Shown here: positions 1 to 7,036 of the stretch, one piece after another
How positions within the stretch are numbered: the stretch's first letter is position 1
How the letters are laid out: each line of letters starts with the position of its first letter
Assembly: GCF_030816155.1 (NCBI RefSeq)
Contig: NZ_JAUSXR010000001.1
Coordinates: 2,480,001 to 2,544,000 of the forward strand
Source of the DNA: Arthrobacter woluwensis
GTDB taxonomy: Bacteria; Actinomycetota; Actinomycetes; Actinomycetales; Micrococcaceae
Reading direction: 5' to 3'
DNA: 64,000 nt
Made by a program: the position numbers and the translations under genes
Notes under the pieces: model-generated
Told to the model about the DNA's origin: nothing
Databases searched by the model: none
What the model saw: the letters and a program-made list of their open reading frames with translations, nothing else

Positions 1-254
1 TCGAGGTAGCGGAGACCGCCGTGGATGAGCTTCGACGAGCGGGAACTAGTGCCGGAGGCCCAGTCACGCTGCTCGACGATGCCGACCTTGAGACCGCGGG
101 TGACGGCGTCGAGGGCGGCGCCGGCCCCGACCACACCACCGCCCACGATCAGGATGTCGAGTTCCTGACCCGGCTCCGTGGTCTTCTTGAGTGCCTCGAT
201 GGACAACTCGCGCTGTTCCGGACCGAGGACCTTGCTGCTGGCATTCTGGCTCAT
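1..254 (-). CDS. glpD: Glycerol-3-phosphate dehydrogenase, N-terminal part (runs off the window)
   Basis: Only the first 84 or so residues are present; the gene continues past base 1. The reading frame starts at the ATG complementary to 252-254. After about 30 residues it shows an FAD-binding Rossmann motif ([13 protein letters not shown]), then a basic and serine-rich stretch with [12 protein letters not shown], typical of FAD-dependent glycerol-3-phosphate dehydrogenases. The enzyme oxidises sn-glycerol-3-phosphate to dihydroxyacetone phosphate at the membrane. Other FAD-dependent oxidoreductases share the Rossmann motif, but the HGGLRYL signature is characteristic of GlpD. No downstream context is visible. 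Confidence 0.85.
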   Translation of the reverse strand, partial: MSQNASSKVLGPEQRELSIEALKKTTEPGQELDILIVGGGVVGAGAALDAVTRGLKVGIVEQRDWASGTSSRSSKLIHGGLRYL

Positions 255-392
255 GGAAGACTCCCGATATGCGTGGCTAAGACTTGGTTCCACCCTAGTC
301 TTTCGGGGGCTCCTTGGGCAGGGGCGAAAGCGGTCCGTTCGACACCGCTCGCCGCGAGCCGCGGTCCTGCCTCCTGAGGTTAGATTGGCACC

Positions 393-878
393 ATGCCATG
401 GTTCAGATCGAAGACGAACGGCCCTTCCGACGTGCCGTCGCTGTTCACCGTCCGGAATTCACGGGCGATCGCCGCGGACCCTCCCGCCGTCTGGAACCTG
501 ATCCGTCCGGCGGAGAAGGCGCGGCTCCTGAATCCGGACATCGTCCGGACCTTCTCGGCCCCCGCCCAGCCCGAGGTCGGCGGAGCGATCGAGTGTTTCC
601 TCGCCGTGGTCGACGGCGAGGAGCAGCTCAGCGCCATCGTCGTTGTCGAGGAGGTGGAAAACCGTCTGGCGGTCGTCCGGGGCTGGGGCAGCCACGATCC
701 GCTGTCCCGACAGGAATATCATCTGGCGCCTTCGGGCGAAGGGACGGAGCTGACACTCATCTCCTTCTTCAGCCATGGCCCTGACGCCCCGGTCAGCCTC
801 GAGAAGTATCAGGCCGGACATCACGTGTGGAACGAGGAGTACCTGACGGCCGTCGAGCGGTACTTCACCCGGGTCTGA
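393..878 (+). CDS. SRPBCC-family protein (START/polyketide-cyclase fold)
   Basis: 161 residues. The early segment ([20 protein letters not shown]) is the usual helix-grip opening in which a ligand-binding cavity forms, and the rest alternates strands and ends in a long helix, as in SRPBCC proteins. No ligand or partner is evident. The next gene downstream is a paralogue that begins with the same MPW residues and shares the LIRPAE/LLRPAE and GWG/SWGQ segments. A TAGATT element at 381-386 lies six bases before the ATG, so the mRNA may be leaderless. Function unknown; the family assignment rests on sequence pattern only. Confidence 0.7.
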   Translation: MPWFRSKTNGPSDVPSLFTVRNSRAIAADPPAVWNLIRPAEKARLLNPDIVRTFSAPAQPEVGGAIECFLAVVDGEEQLSAIVVVEEVENRLAVVRGWGSHDPLSRQEYHLAPSGEGTELTLISFFSHGPDAPVSLEKYQAGHHVWNEEYLTAVERYFTRV

Positions 879-963
879 TGTTCCCGGGCCCCGGGGCGTC
901 TACTTTCCGGTTCGCTGTGGCATCCGGTTCGCCGCGGCATCCGGGAGTGGATACGCTGGCCCC

Positions 964-1467
964 ATGCCGTGGTGGACCTCAGGACCAGACCGTGACGCCG
1001 GAAAGCACCGCGTCGTGGAGATGCGCGACAGCGCCGAGATCTTCGCTCCCGTCGAACTGATCTGGGGCCTGCTCCGGCCCGCCGAATATGCGCCGCTGCT
1101 GGTTCCCGGAGCCGTTCGCGGGTATGCGGATCCGCCGGCGGAGGGTGTCGGCGAAGTCCGCCACCTGGTGGCCAAGCGTGCGGGGAAGGAGTTCCACGCC
1201 GCGGTCGAGATCCTCGAAGAAGTCCCGTTCCGGAAGATCGTGGCCCGCAGCTGGGGTCAGAGCGGACCCGAGGAACGATTCGAACTCCGCCTCGAACCGA
1301 CGGAGAAGGGCGCCCTGGTGGAGCGGATCTGCACTCATCACCCCCGCAAGTGGTCCCTGGTCCCCGCGAGCGCGTGCCGGAAGCAGCACGCGCAATGGCA
1401 TCGGCGGGAGTTCGTCCGGATCCAGGAATTGCTCGACGGCGGCTGGACGCCCGGAGCGAGCACCTGA
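964..1467 (+). CDS. SRPBCC-family protein, paralogue of the upstream gene
   Basis: 167 residues with the same order of features as the protein encoded at 393-878: a short polar N-terminus, then EIFAPVELIWGLLRPAEYA, a strand-rich middle and a C-terminal helix. The two look like an old tandem duplication, since only scattered motifs are still shared. A TACGCT element (952-957) six bases before the ATG again suggests a leaderless transcript, so each copy may have its own promoter. Ligand and role are unknown. A long hairpin follows the stop codon. Confidence 0.68.
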   Translation: MPWWTSGPDRDAGKHRVVEMRDSAEIFAPVELIWGLLRPAEYAPLLVPGAVRGYADPPAEGVGEVRHLVAKRAGKEFHAAVEILEEVPFRKIVARSWGQSGPEERFELRLEPTEKGALVERICTHHPRKWSLVPASACRKQHAQWHRREFVRIQELLDGGWTPGAST

Positions 1468-1473
1468 AACCCG

Positions 1474-1546
1474 GCTGAGTTCGCTATCGGGGGTCTGAGT
1501 CCGCTACATGTTGTAGCGGACTCAGACCCCCGATAGCGTTCTCAGC
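1474..1546. repeat. Long perfect intergenic palindrome
   Basis: Two 27-bp arms (1482-1508 and 1512-1538) are exactly complementary around a 3-base loop. An outer GCTGAG/CTCAGC pair (1474-1479, 1541-1546) extends the stem across a TT/TT mismatch. Each arm holds two near copies of CTGAGTYCGCTA in direct orientation. No T-run follows. It sits between convergent genes and could act as a bidirectional terminator, but it is longer and more perfect than that needs. Confidence 0.8.
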
Positions 1547-1602
1547 GGCAGGGCACGGCGGGGTGACGATCTCAGCTCACCCAGCCCGAAACAGCCCCGA
1601 AC

Positions 1603-1646
1603 ACGACGACGGCGCGGCCCCCATCCGGGGGCCGCGCCGTCGTCGT
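1603..1646. terminator. Bidirectional terminator hairpin
   Basis: Perfect 20-bp stem beginning ACGACGACGGCG with an ATCC loop, between the SRPBCC gene on the plus strand and the lipoprotein gene on the minus strand. It belongs to a 79-bp segment (1568-1646) repeated at 2649-2727 with about 8 differences. Confidence 0.8.
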
Positions 1647-1662
1647 CGCTGGAGGGAGCCCT

Positions 1663-2448
1663 CTATTCGCAGCCGACTCCGTCGCCGTCGCGGTCCAGTT
1701 TCGGGCTGTATCCCGGCTGACCGATATGAATCGGAGCCGCACCTGCCGCCCTCACCGCAGCACAGTTGGCGTAGTACACCGAGCCCGGATCCGGGGCTGC
1801 GGGAGCCACCGGTGCGGGCGGGTTCTGGGGTGCTTCCGGCACGAACCGGCGAGGCGTCTGCTCCGCCGGCGCCTGGGGTTTCTGCGCCTCAGCGGCGGCC
1901 TGCTGGGCCGCTGCTGCAGCCTTCTGCAGCTCTGCCGCCGCAGCTTTCTGCCGGGCCGCCTCCTGGGCCTTCTTGCGCGCAGCCTCTGCCACGGCCTTCG
2001 CCTTGGCGACATCCGCCTGAGTCTGACGCACCTGGGCGGCTGTCATCCACAGTGCTTTGCCGGCCTTGTCTTTGAAACACAGAAGCGCGGGCTCAACGGC
2101 AAGGTACTTTTCACCAGTTTTCGCGCACACTTCGCCGGACCGGTGAAGAGCCACGGTGATGGTCTCGGTGGCGGTCGGACAGGGCGCTGGGGCGTCATCG
2201 GTGGGTGCCGAGGTCGCCACCGTCGACGGTTCGACGCCCGCCGTGGCCGTGACTCTCACCGTGGGCTCCGGGCTGGGACATGTCTCCGTGGGCGAAGCAG
2301 ACGATGATGCAGTCGGCGCACCACCGGCCCGCTGCACCGTGACGGAGCATCCCGTCAGCGCGAGAGCCGCTCCCACGACGAGAGCCGCCAGCCGCGCGGA
2401 ACTCGCCGACTGCGGAAATGTCCGGCGATTGCTGACAGAAGAATTCAT
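1663..2448 (-). CDS. Secreted lipoprotein with C-terminal excalibur calcium-binding domain
   Basis: 261 residues from the ATG at 2448; an in-frame upstream extension is unlikely because the signal peptide starts here. There is a basic N-terminus, a hydrophobic stretch and a lipobox (LALTGC) giving a lipidated Cys near residue 35. A Ser/Thr/Pro linker follows, then a region with conserved Cys, then an Ala/Gln/Lys-rich probable coiled coil, a Pro-rich stretch and a C-terminal excalibur motif (DRDGDGVGCE). Excalibur domains are calcium-binding modules on actinobacterial and bacillus surface proteins. The gene lies between two copies of a palindrome-terminator module. Exact role unknown. Confidence 0.8.
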   Translation of the reverse strand: MNSSVSNRRTFPQSASSARLAALVVGAALALTGCSVTVQRAGGAPTASSSASPTETCPSPEPTVRVTATAGVEPSTVATSAPTDDAPAPCPTATETITVALHRSGEVCAKTGEKYLAVEPALLCFKDKAGKALWMTAAQVRQTQADVAKAKAVAEAARKKAQEAARQKAAAAELQKAAAAAQQAAAEAQKPQAPAEQTPRRFVPEAPQNPPAPVAPAAPDPGSVYYANCAAVRAAGAAPIHIGQPGYSPKLDRDGDGVGCE

Positions 2449-2585
2449 GATGACTCGATCCCCCCAGGAACGTGCGATATCCCTGGAACGTACTCCCTTG
2501 CCGGGAATTCCCGAAATTCCGCCAGTCACCACTCCGTCACGAACGGCCGGCACGCCGGAGATCGGCCCTTCACCGCGAGCGTGAG

Positions 2586-2657
2586 CTGAACTCGCTATTC
2601 CGAGGTTGACCTCGCTGCGTCCGACAGCGAGCTCAGACCTTGGGTAGCGATCTCGGC
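2586..2657. repeat. Degenerate copy of the 1474-1546 palindrome
   Basis: An imperfect palindrome running from GCTGAACTCGCTA to TAGCGATCTCGGC around a CGTCCGA loop. It keeps the outer ends and the internal doubled TGAnCTCGCT motif of the palindrome at 1474-1546, and it is followed by the same terminator. It lies in the 303-base gap 2449-2751, which otherwise holds only the lipoprotein gene's upstream region and the terminator. Confidence 0.6.
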
Positions 2658-2683
2658 GCACCCGGCAGGGAACAGCCCCGAAG

Positions 2684-2727
2684 ACGACGACGGCGCGGTC
2701 CCCATCCGGGGGCCGCGCCGTCGTCGT
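2684..2727. terminator. Terminator hairpin downstream of guaB3
   Basis: 20-bp stem with one G-T pair, ATCC loop, opening ACGACGACGGCG. It is nearly identical to the hairpin at 1603-1646 and sits 24 bases past the guaB3 stop codon on the minus strand. Confidence 0.8.
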
Positions 2728-2751
2728 GTGGAGCAGCGGGTGCGGGGCGGC

Positions 2752-3882
2752 TCAGTGCCGCGGGCGCACCACGACATCCACGCGCTGGAACTCCTTGAGG
2801 TCCGAGTAGCCCGTGGTCGCCATGGACCGGCGCAGGGCGCCGATCAGGTTGGAGGTGCCGTCGGTGTGGTGGCCCGGCCCGAAGAGGACCTCCTCCATCG
2901 GCCCGACGGTGCCCATCTGGACGCGGTCGCCGCGCGGGATCTCCGGGTGGTGTGCCTCGGCGCCCCAGTGCCAGCCCTTGCCCGGGGCCTCTTCGGCGCG
3001 TGCCAGAGCGGAGCCGAGCATGACGGCGTCGGCGCCCATGGCGATGGCCTTCACGATGTCGCCCGAGGTGCCCATCCCGCCGTCGGCGATCACGTGCACG
3101 TAACGACCGCCGGACTCATCAAGGTAGTCGCGACGTGCGGCGGCGACGTCCGAGATGGCCGAGGCCAGCGGCGAGTGGATGCCGAGAGCGCGGCGCGTCG
3201 TGGTGGTGGCGCCACCACCGAAGCCCACGAGGACGCCGGCCGCACCGGTGCGCATGAGGTGCAGCGCCGGGGTGTACCCGGCGGCGCCGCCCACGATCAC
3301 CGGGACGTCCAGCTCGTAGATGAACTGCTTGAGATTGAGAGGCTCCGTGGTCTTGGAGACATGCTCGGCCGACACGGTGGTGCCGCGGATGACGAAGATG
3401 TCGACGCCGGCGGCCACGACGGTCTTGTAGAACTCCTGAGTGCGCTGCGGCGTGAGCGAACCCGCCACGGTGACACCGGCGGCACGGATCTCGGCAAGAC
3501 GCTGCGTGATGAGCTCGGCCTGGATCGGAGCCTGGTAGATCTCCTGCAGGGTGCGGGTCACGAGCTCGCTCGGGGACTCCTGCTGCAGTTCTGCGATGCG
3601 GTCCAGCTGGGCCTGCGGGTCCTTAAAACGGGTCCAGAGACCTTCGAGGTCCAGCACGCCGAGGCCGCCGAGCTCGCCGAGGCGGATGGCCGTGGTCGGG
3701 GACATGACCGAGTCCATCGGAGCGGCGATCACCGGCATGTCGAACTTGTAGGCGTCGATCTGCCAGGACACGCTCACGTCCTGCGGGTCACGGGTCCGGC
3801 GGTTGGGGATGATCGCGATGTCATCGAGTCCATACGCACGGCGTCCGCGCTTCCCACGGCCAATCTCAATCTCGTAAGTCAC
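2752..3882 (-). CDS. guaB3: GuaB3-family IMP dehydrogenase-related protein
   Basis: 376 residues, a TIM-barrel IMPDH-like protein without CBS domains. The N-terminus (EIEIGRGKRGRRAY, then LDDIAIIPNRRTRDP) and APMDSVMSP are diagnostic of the GuaB3 group found beside classical GuaB in actinobacteria. The phosphate-binding IADGGMGTSGDI is present. In the active-site loop, where GuaB has GSICTTR, this protein reads GGGATTTTRR and therefore lacks the catalytic Cys. A true guaB lies at 13251-14762. Whether this paralogue dehydrogenates IMP, reduces GMP or does something else cannot be settled from sequence. Confidence 0.88.
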   Translation of the reverse strand: MTYEIEIGRGKRGRRAYGLDDIAIIPNRRTRDPQDVSVSWQIDAYKFDMPVIAAPMDSVMSPTTAIRLGELGGLGVLDLEGLWTRFKDPQAQLDRIAELQQESPSELVTRTLQEIYQAPIQAELITQRLAEIRAAGVTVAGSLTPQRTQEFYKTVVAAGVDIFVIRGTTVSAEHVSKTTEPLNLKQFIYELDVPVIVGGAAGYTPALHLMRTGAAGVLVGFGGGATTTTRRALGIHSPLASAISDVAAARRDYLDESGGRYVHVIADGGMGTSGDIVKAIAMGADAVMLGSALARAEEAPGKGWHWGAEAHHPEIPRGDRVQMGTVGPMEEVLFGPGHHTDGTSNLIGALRRSMATTGYSDLKEFQRVDVVVRPRH

Positions 3883-3927
3883 GCGTCCAACTCTATCGTG
3901 AAGCGGGTTCCGGACGGATTGCGTCGC

Positions 3928-4728
3928 TCAGGCGAGGACGATCGCGGCCTCCGGCGTCGCCACGCGGAAGCTGAAGGTCTCCTGGAGATACAGCTCCACG
4001 CTCGCGGCGGAGTGGTCCGCATAGCCGACGGCCAGGTCCTCACCGCTCTCCAGGATGAAGTCCCCGCCGCGCAGGCTCAGCACCACGGAGGAGTTGATTC
4101 CCGGGGTCCACTGCACGGGACCCTCCAGGATGCGCTGCAGGTGCGTGAGGAGCGGCGAACCGCCCATGTCATTGCCGCCCGTCGCGTTCACCCAGGCGTC
4201 GTAGCCGAGGGCGAGCCCGTAGGGGCCGCCGATCCCGGAGTTCTTGAGCGCGGCCACCGCGGCGGCGACATGGACGGCGAGACGGCGGGGGTCATCACCC
4301 GTCTGGATCGGGGTGTGCGGAGAGGCCGCGGCGATGCCGGTCATGCCGAGTTCGTCCCAGCCGTCGAAGACCGCGGAGTTCTCGACTTCTGCGATCTTCC
4401 GGGCGGCAGCGTCCAGGGTCGCGAAGTCCACGTCCACGGCCCCGCGCGTGGCGGCGTCGAGCTCTTCGCGGGACATCGAGAAGCCGGCCCGGACCTCGGC
4501 GAGCGGCAGCACCTTACGCGGCCGGGCGATCACACCCTCCGCCGGCGCGGACACGACCGGACCGACCCGGCCCGTCGACGTCGCGGAGTGCTGCCAGCCC
4601 AGAGGGCCGGCGAAGTCGACCAGACGACGGGCGCCCAGGGCCGCGGACAGCCGGGTCTTCGCCTCGTCGTCGATCATCGCCCAGGTGTCCCGGGTGATGG
4701 GAGCGTGTTCGCGCAGCAGGTGATTCAT
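3928..4728 (-). CDS. Type 1 encapsulin shell protein (linocin M18 / HK97 fold)
   Basis: 266 residues, the normal size for a family 1 encapsulin. The N-terminus MNHLLREHAPIT and the WAMIDDEAKTRL helix match the conserved N-terminal arm that lines the shell interior and binds cargo peptides; LPLAEVRAGFSMSREELD and the C-terminal YLQETFSFRV are also typical. Subunits should assemble into an icosahedral protein compartment. The gene starts 26 bases after the DyP peroxidase stop with a good AAGGA ribosome site, so the two form an operon and the peroxidase is the expected cargo. Phage capsid ancestry is a family property; no other phage gene is nearby. Confidence 0.93.
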   Translation of the reverse strand: MNHLLREHAPITRDTWAMIDDEAKTRLSAALGARRLVDFAGPLGWQHSATSTGRVGPVVSAPAEGVIARPRKVLPLAEVRAGFSMSREELDAATRGAVDVDFATLDAAARKIAEVENSAVFDGWDELGMTGIAAASPHTPIQTGDDPRRLAVHVAAAVAALKNSGIGGPYGLALGYDAWVNATGGNDMGGSPLLTHLQRILEGPVQWTPGINSSVVLSLRGGDFILESGEDLAVGYADHSAASVELYLQETFSFRVATPEAAIVLA

Positions 4729-4754
4729 GGCTGGTCCTTTCGACGGGCGGGCGT

Positions 4755-5894
4755 TCAGGGGCGATCAGGAAGTGGGACGTTCCGGAGGGAACCGATCCCC
4801 AGGGAACCGGCGGCAGGTGCGGTCGCCGGGGCGGGAGCGGCCGCCTCCGGCGCGACGACGGCGGGCTCCGCCACCGCGGGCACGTCCTCCTCGGCGGGCG
4901 GCGCCGGAGCTTCCGCGGCAGCGGCGGTATCGCCCAGGCCGGCGAGCATCTCGGCGGTGGGGACGAAGAACGTGGTGCCGGTCTCCGCCGTCGAGAAGTC
5001 CAGCAGCCGGTCATGCAGTCCGGGAGGGTCGCCGATGAACATGCGTTCGAGCATCTTCTCGATCACCCAGAGGTGCCGGGAGTACCCGATGAAGTAGGTT
5101 CCGAAGGCGCCGGCGCCCGGAGTGCCGAACGGCATGTTGTCCCGCACGATGTCGTGCTCGCCGTTCTCATCCGTGATGGTGGCGAGGGTCTTGTGGGACT
5201 TCTGGCCGTGCACGGCATCGTCGAGTTCGACGTTGTCGGCCTTGGTGCGGCCGATGATCTTCTCCTGCTGCTCCGTGGTGAGGCCCTGCCAGGCGCTGAT
5301 CGGGTGCAGGTACTTCTGGACCACCACGTAGCTGCCGCCGGCGAACTGAGGGTCCTCCTCTCCCACCAGGGCGGACTCAGGGAGGTCAGGGCCTACGGGA
5401 TTGGCGGTGCCGTCGATGAAGCCGAGCAGATCACGGGCGTCGAAGTACCGGAATCCTGAGACCTCGTCCACGGTGCTCACGGACGTCCCGAGGGCGGCCA
5501 GCAGGAGGCGTTCGAATTCGAAGCAGAGGTCCTGGCGGTCCGAGCGGATATGGAAGAGCAGGTCACCCGGAGTCGAGACGGCGGTGTGGGTGCTGCCCAC
5601 GATCTCGCGGAAGGGATGGAGTTCTGCGGGCCGGGGCAGGCCGGACAGTGGCGCCCAGACGCGATCCCCGATTCCGACGGTGCAGGACAGGCGGCCGTTC
5701 AGGTCACGGAATCCCACGGTCTTGACGAGGCCGTCCAGGTCCGAGAGGACGTCGCGGACGGTGTCCAGCGCGCCCGGATCGTCCGCGACGGACAGCACCA
5801 GGAAGACGGCGGAGCGGGTCAACGGACCGGACACGTTCTGGGTGATGGACCCCGCCGTGTAGCCGCCTCCCGGCGGCAGGCTGTGCGCCGTCAC
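4755..5894 (-). CDS. DyP-type haem peroxidase, encapsulin cargo
   Basis: 379 residues from the GTG at 5894, chosen because GAGGGA precedes it by five bases; a longer form from 5954 is possible. The distal motif GFIDGTANP is at 158-166 (Asp161). The likely proximal haem ligand is His234 in QKSHK, and the distal Arg251 lies in IVRDNMPFG. After the catalytic domain come about 60 residues of Ala/Pro/Glu linker ending in GSLGIGSLRNVPLPDRP. The LGIGSL core matches the encapsulin targeting peptide of known DyP cargos. First gene of a two-gene operon with encapsulin. It should oxidise dyes or phenolics with peroxide inside the shell. Confidence 0.93.
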   Translation of the reverse strand: MTAHSLPPGGGYTAGSITQNVSGPLTRSAVFLVLSVADDPGALDTVRDVLSDLDGLVKTVGFRDLNGRLSCTVGIGDRVWAPLSGLPRPAELHPFREIVGSTHTAVSTPGDLLFHIRSDRQDLCFEFERLLLAALGTSVSTVDEVSGFRYFDARDLLGFIDGTANPVGPDLPESALVGEEDPQFAGGSYVVVQKYLHPISAWQGLTTEQQEKIIGRTKADNVELDDAVHGQKSHKTLATITDENGEHDIVRDNMPFGTPGAGAFGTYFIGYSRHLWVIEKMLERMFIGDPPGLHDRLLDFSTAETGTTFFVPTAEMLAGLGDTAAAAEAPAPPAEEDVPAVAEPAVVAPEAAAPAPATAPAAGSLGIGSLRNVPLPDRP

Positions 5895-6093
5895 CGGCGT
5901 CCCTCGCTCTGCCGGACGGTCGTTGCGGAGAGGGGTTCGACAGCCGTGATCCACACCGTGAGTGACATGCCCTCACAGTAACAGCGTGCCTGGTCACGGC
6001 GGCACTGTTCTCGCCGGCGTCGAACGACCGGCGTCACGTTCGAAGACCACGCCGCACACCCGGCCACCGATGGGCGCCGGCGCCACGCTTTCC

Positions 6094-6099
6094 TAGACT
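6094..6099 (+). promoter_or_regulatory. Possible -10 element for the small ORF and membrane gene
   Basis: TAGACT, a common actinobacterial -10, lies 46 bases before the ATG at 6146. No convincing -35 was seen. It sits in the 251-base gap between the divergent DyP operon and this operon. Confidence 0.3.
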
Positions 6100-6145
6100 G
6101 AGACCGGAGACACCGAGACGACGACGCACCCGAGAAAGGGGCCCG

Positions 6146-6277
6146 ATGACCCCGCAGAACGACGATGCCCCCTCGTTCCCCGTGAACGGACACGAACCCG
6201 CGGCCGTGTCCGTGCCCACACCCGCGTCCTTGTCCGCCACGACCGGCAGCACGGACATTCCGGGAGCCGGCGTCTGA
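6146..6277 (+). CDS. Small ORF (43 residues) translationally coupled to the next gene
   Basis: An ATG follows a good ribosome site (GAGAAAGGGG). The product is polar and Pro/Ala/Ser/Thr-rich (MTPQNDDAPSFPVNG at the start), with no signal peptide, membrane segment or known motif. Its TGA overlaps the ATG of the membrane-protein gene by one base (TGATG), an arrangement used for translational coupling. It may be a real microprotein or a leader peptide controlling the next gene. The frame is supported by the ribosome site and the overlap only. Confidence 0.5.
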   Translation: MTPQNDDAPSFPVNGHEPAAVSVPTPASLSATTGSTDIPGAGV

Positions 6278-6924
6278 TGGCCAGCGTGCATCCCGCCCCG
6301 CTGCCGCAGCCCTCCCATCCGCTGGACCACTGGCTGGATCCGGAGCTCGCCCGGGTCAGCCCGCCGAACGCGCCCTCCCGGCTCCGTCAGCTGGCCGATG
6401 CCCAGGGGACGCTGTCGGCGGCGTGGAGCAGTGCGATCGGCATGGGCCCCGTCCTCATCCTCGCCGGCGCCTTCATCACGGCCATGACGGGCGCCGTGGC
6501 AGCAGTGCTGGTGCCCGGCCTCCTGGGTGCGGTCCTGCTGGTCCTGGGGCTCGTCTTCTGGAAGCGGGTCCGTTCGGCGTTGCCCGACACCTCCCGCACG
6601 CTGATCTCCCGTGGGCCGGGCTCCGCGCGAGGAGGGCTGATCATGGCGGGGTTCCTCGCCGCAGTGCTGGGAGCGGTCCTCGCCGCGATCATCCCCGGCG
6701 CGGCGCCCCGCGGCCCCACCACCGTGACCGGCCTCGTCGGCGCCTATGTCCTCTTCGTCCTGCTGCTCGTCGCCTGCATCGTGGTCCCTTCGACCGTCCA
6801 GGGCCGCGCGCGGGAATCCTTCCGGAAGCGGGCCACCGCCGACCCGGAGCTCCGCTCCCTCCTGGAACAGGACTTGGCCACGTGGCGCGATCCCGTCGGC
6901 AACGCGAGCTACGGGCCTCTCTGA
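6277..6924 (+). CDS. Four-helix membrane protein of unknown function
   Basis: 215 residues. A cytoplasmic N-terminus of about 50 residues is followed by four hydrophobic segments: IGMGPVLILAGAFI, VLVPGLLGAVLLVLGLVF, GFLAAVLGAVLAAIIPG and YVLFVLLLVACIVV. A basic linker separates helices 2 and 3 and a charged C-terminal tail follows. No family is recognised. Its start overlaps the stop of the 43-codon ORF. The gene ends just before a perfect 30-bp palindrome shared with the convergent MFS gene. Confidence 0.65.
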   Translation: MASVHPAPLPQPSHPLDHWLDPELARVSPPNAPSRLRQLADAQGTLSAAWSSAIGMGPVLILAGAFITAMTGAVAAVLVPGLLGAVLLVLGLVFWKRVRSALPDTSRTLISRGPGSARGGLIMAGFLAAVLGAVLAAIIPGAAPRGPTTVTGLVGAYVLFVLLLVACIVVPSTVQGRARESFRKRATADPELRSLLEQDLATWRDPVGNASYGPL

Positions 6925-6939
6925 GCGCCCCCTCTCCCA

Positions 6940-7000
6940 CGCGAAGTAACAGTTGATGCCCCCAAAACCGGGTTTTGGGGGCATCAACTGTTACTTCGCG
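6940..7000. repeat. Perfect 30-bp-arm palindrome between convergent genes
   Basis: Arms 6940-6969 and 6971-7000 are exactly complementary around a single central base. The stem opens CGCGAAGTAACAG and its centre is CCAAAACCGGGTTTTGG. It separates the convergent membrane-protein and MFS genes and probably terminates both, though there is no T-tract. Confidence 0.85.
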
Positions 7001-7036
7001 GGTAAGACCGGCGCGGGTAAGACGGGCGCGCCTGGG

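Noticed and set aside
2449..2661. 71-residue N-terminal extension of the excalibur lipoprotein
   Set aside because: The signal peptide and lipobox start at the ATG at 2448; an extension would bury the export signal.
3928..4728. Prophage capsid gene
   Set aside because: Encapsulin shares the HK97 fold, but the gene is in an operon with a targeted peroxidase and no other phage gene is in the window.
2728..5097. 789-codon plus-strand frame
   Set aside because: It is a shadow opposite guaB3, encapsulin and the peroxidase; its composition is typical of antisense high-GC frames and shows no motif.
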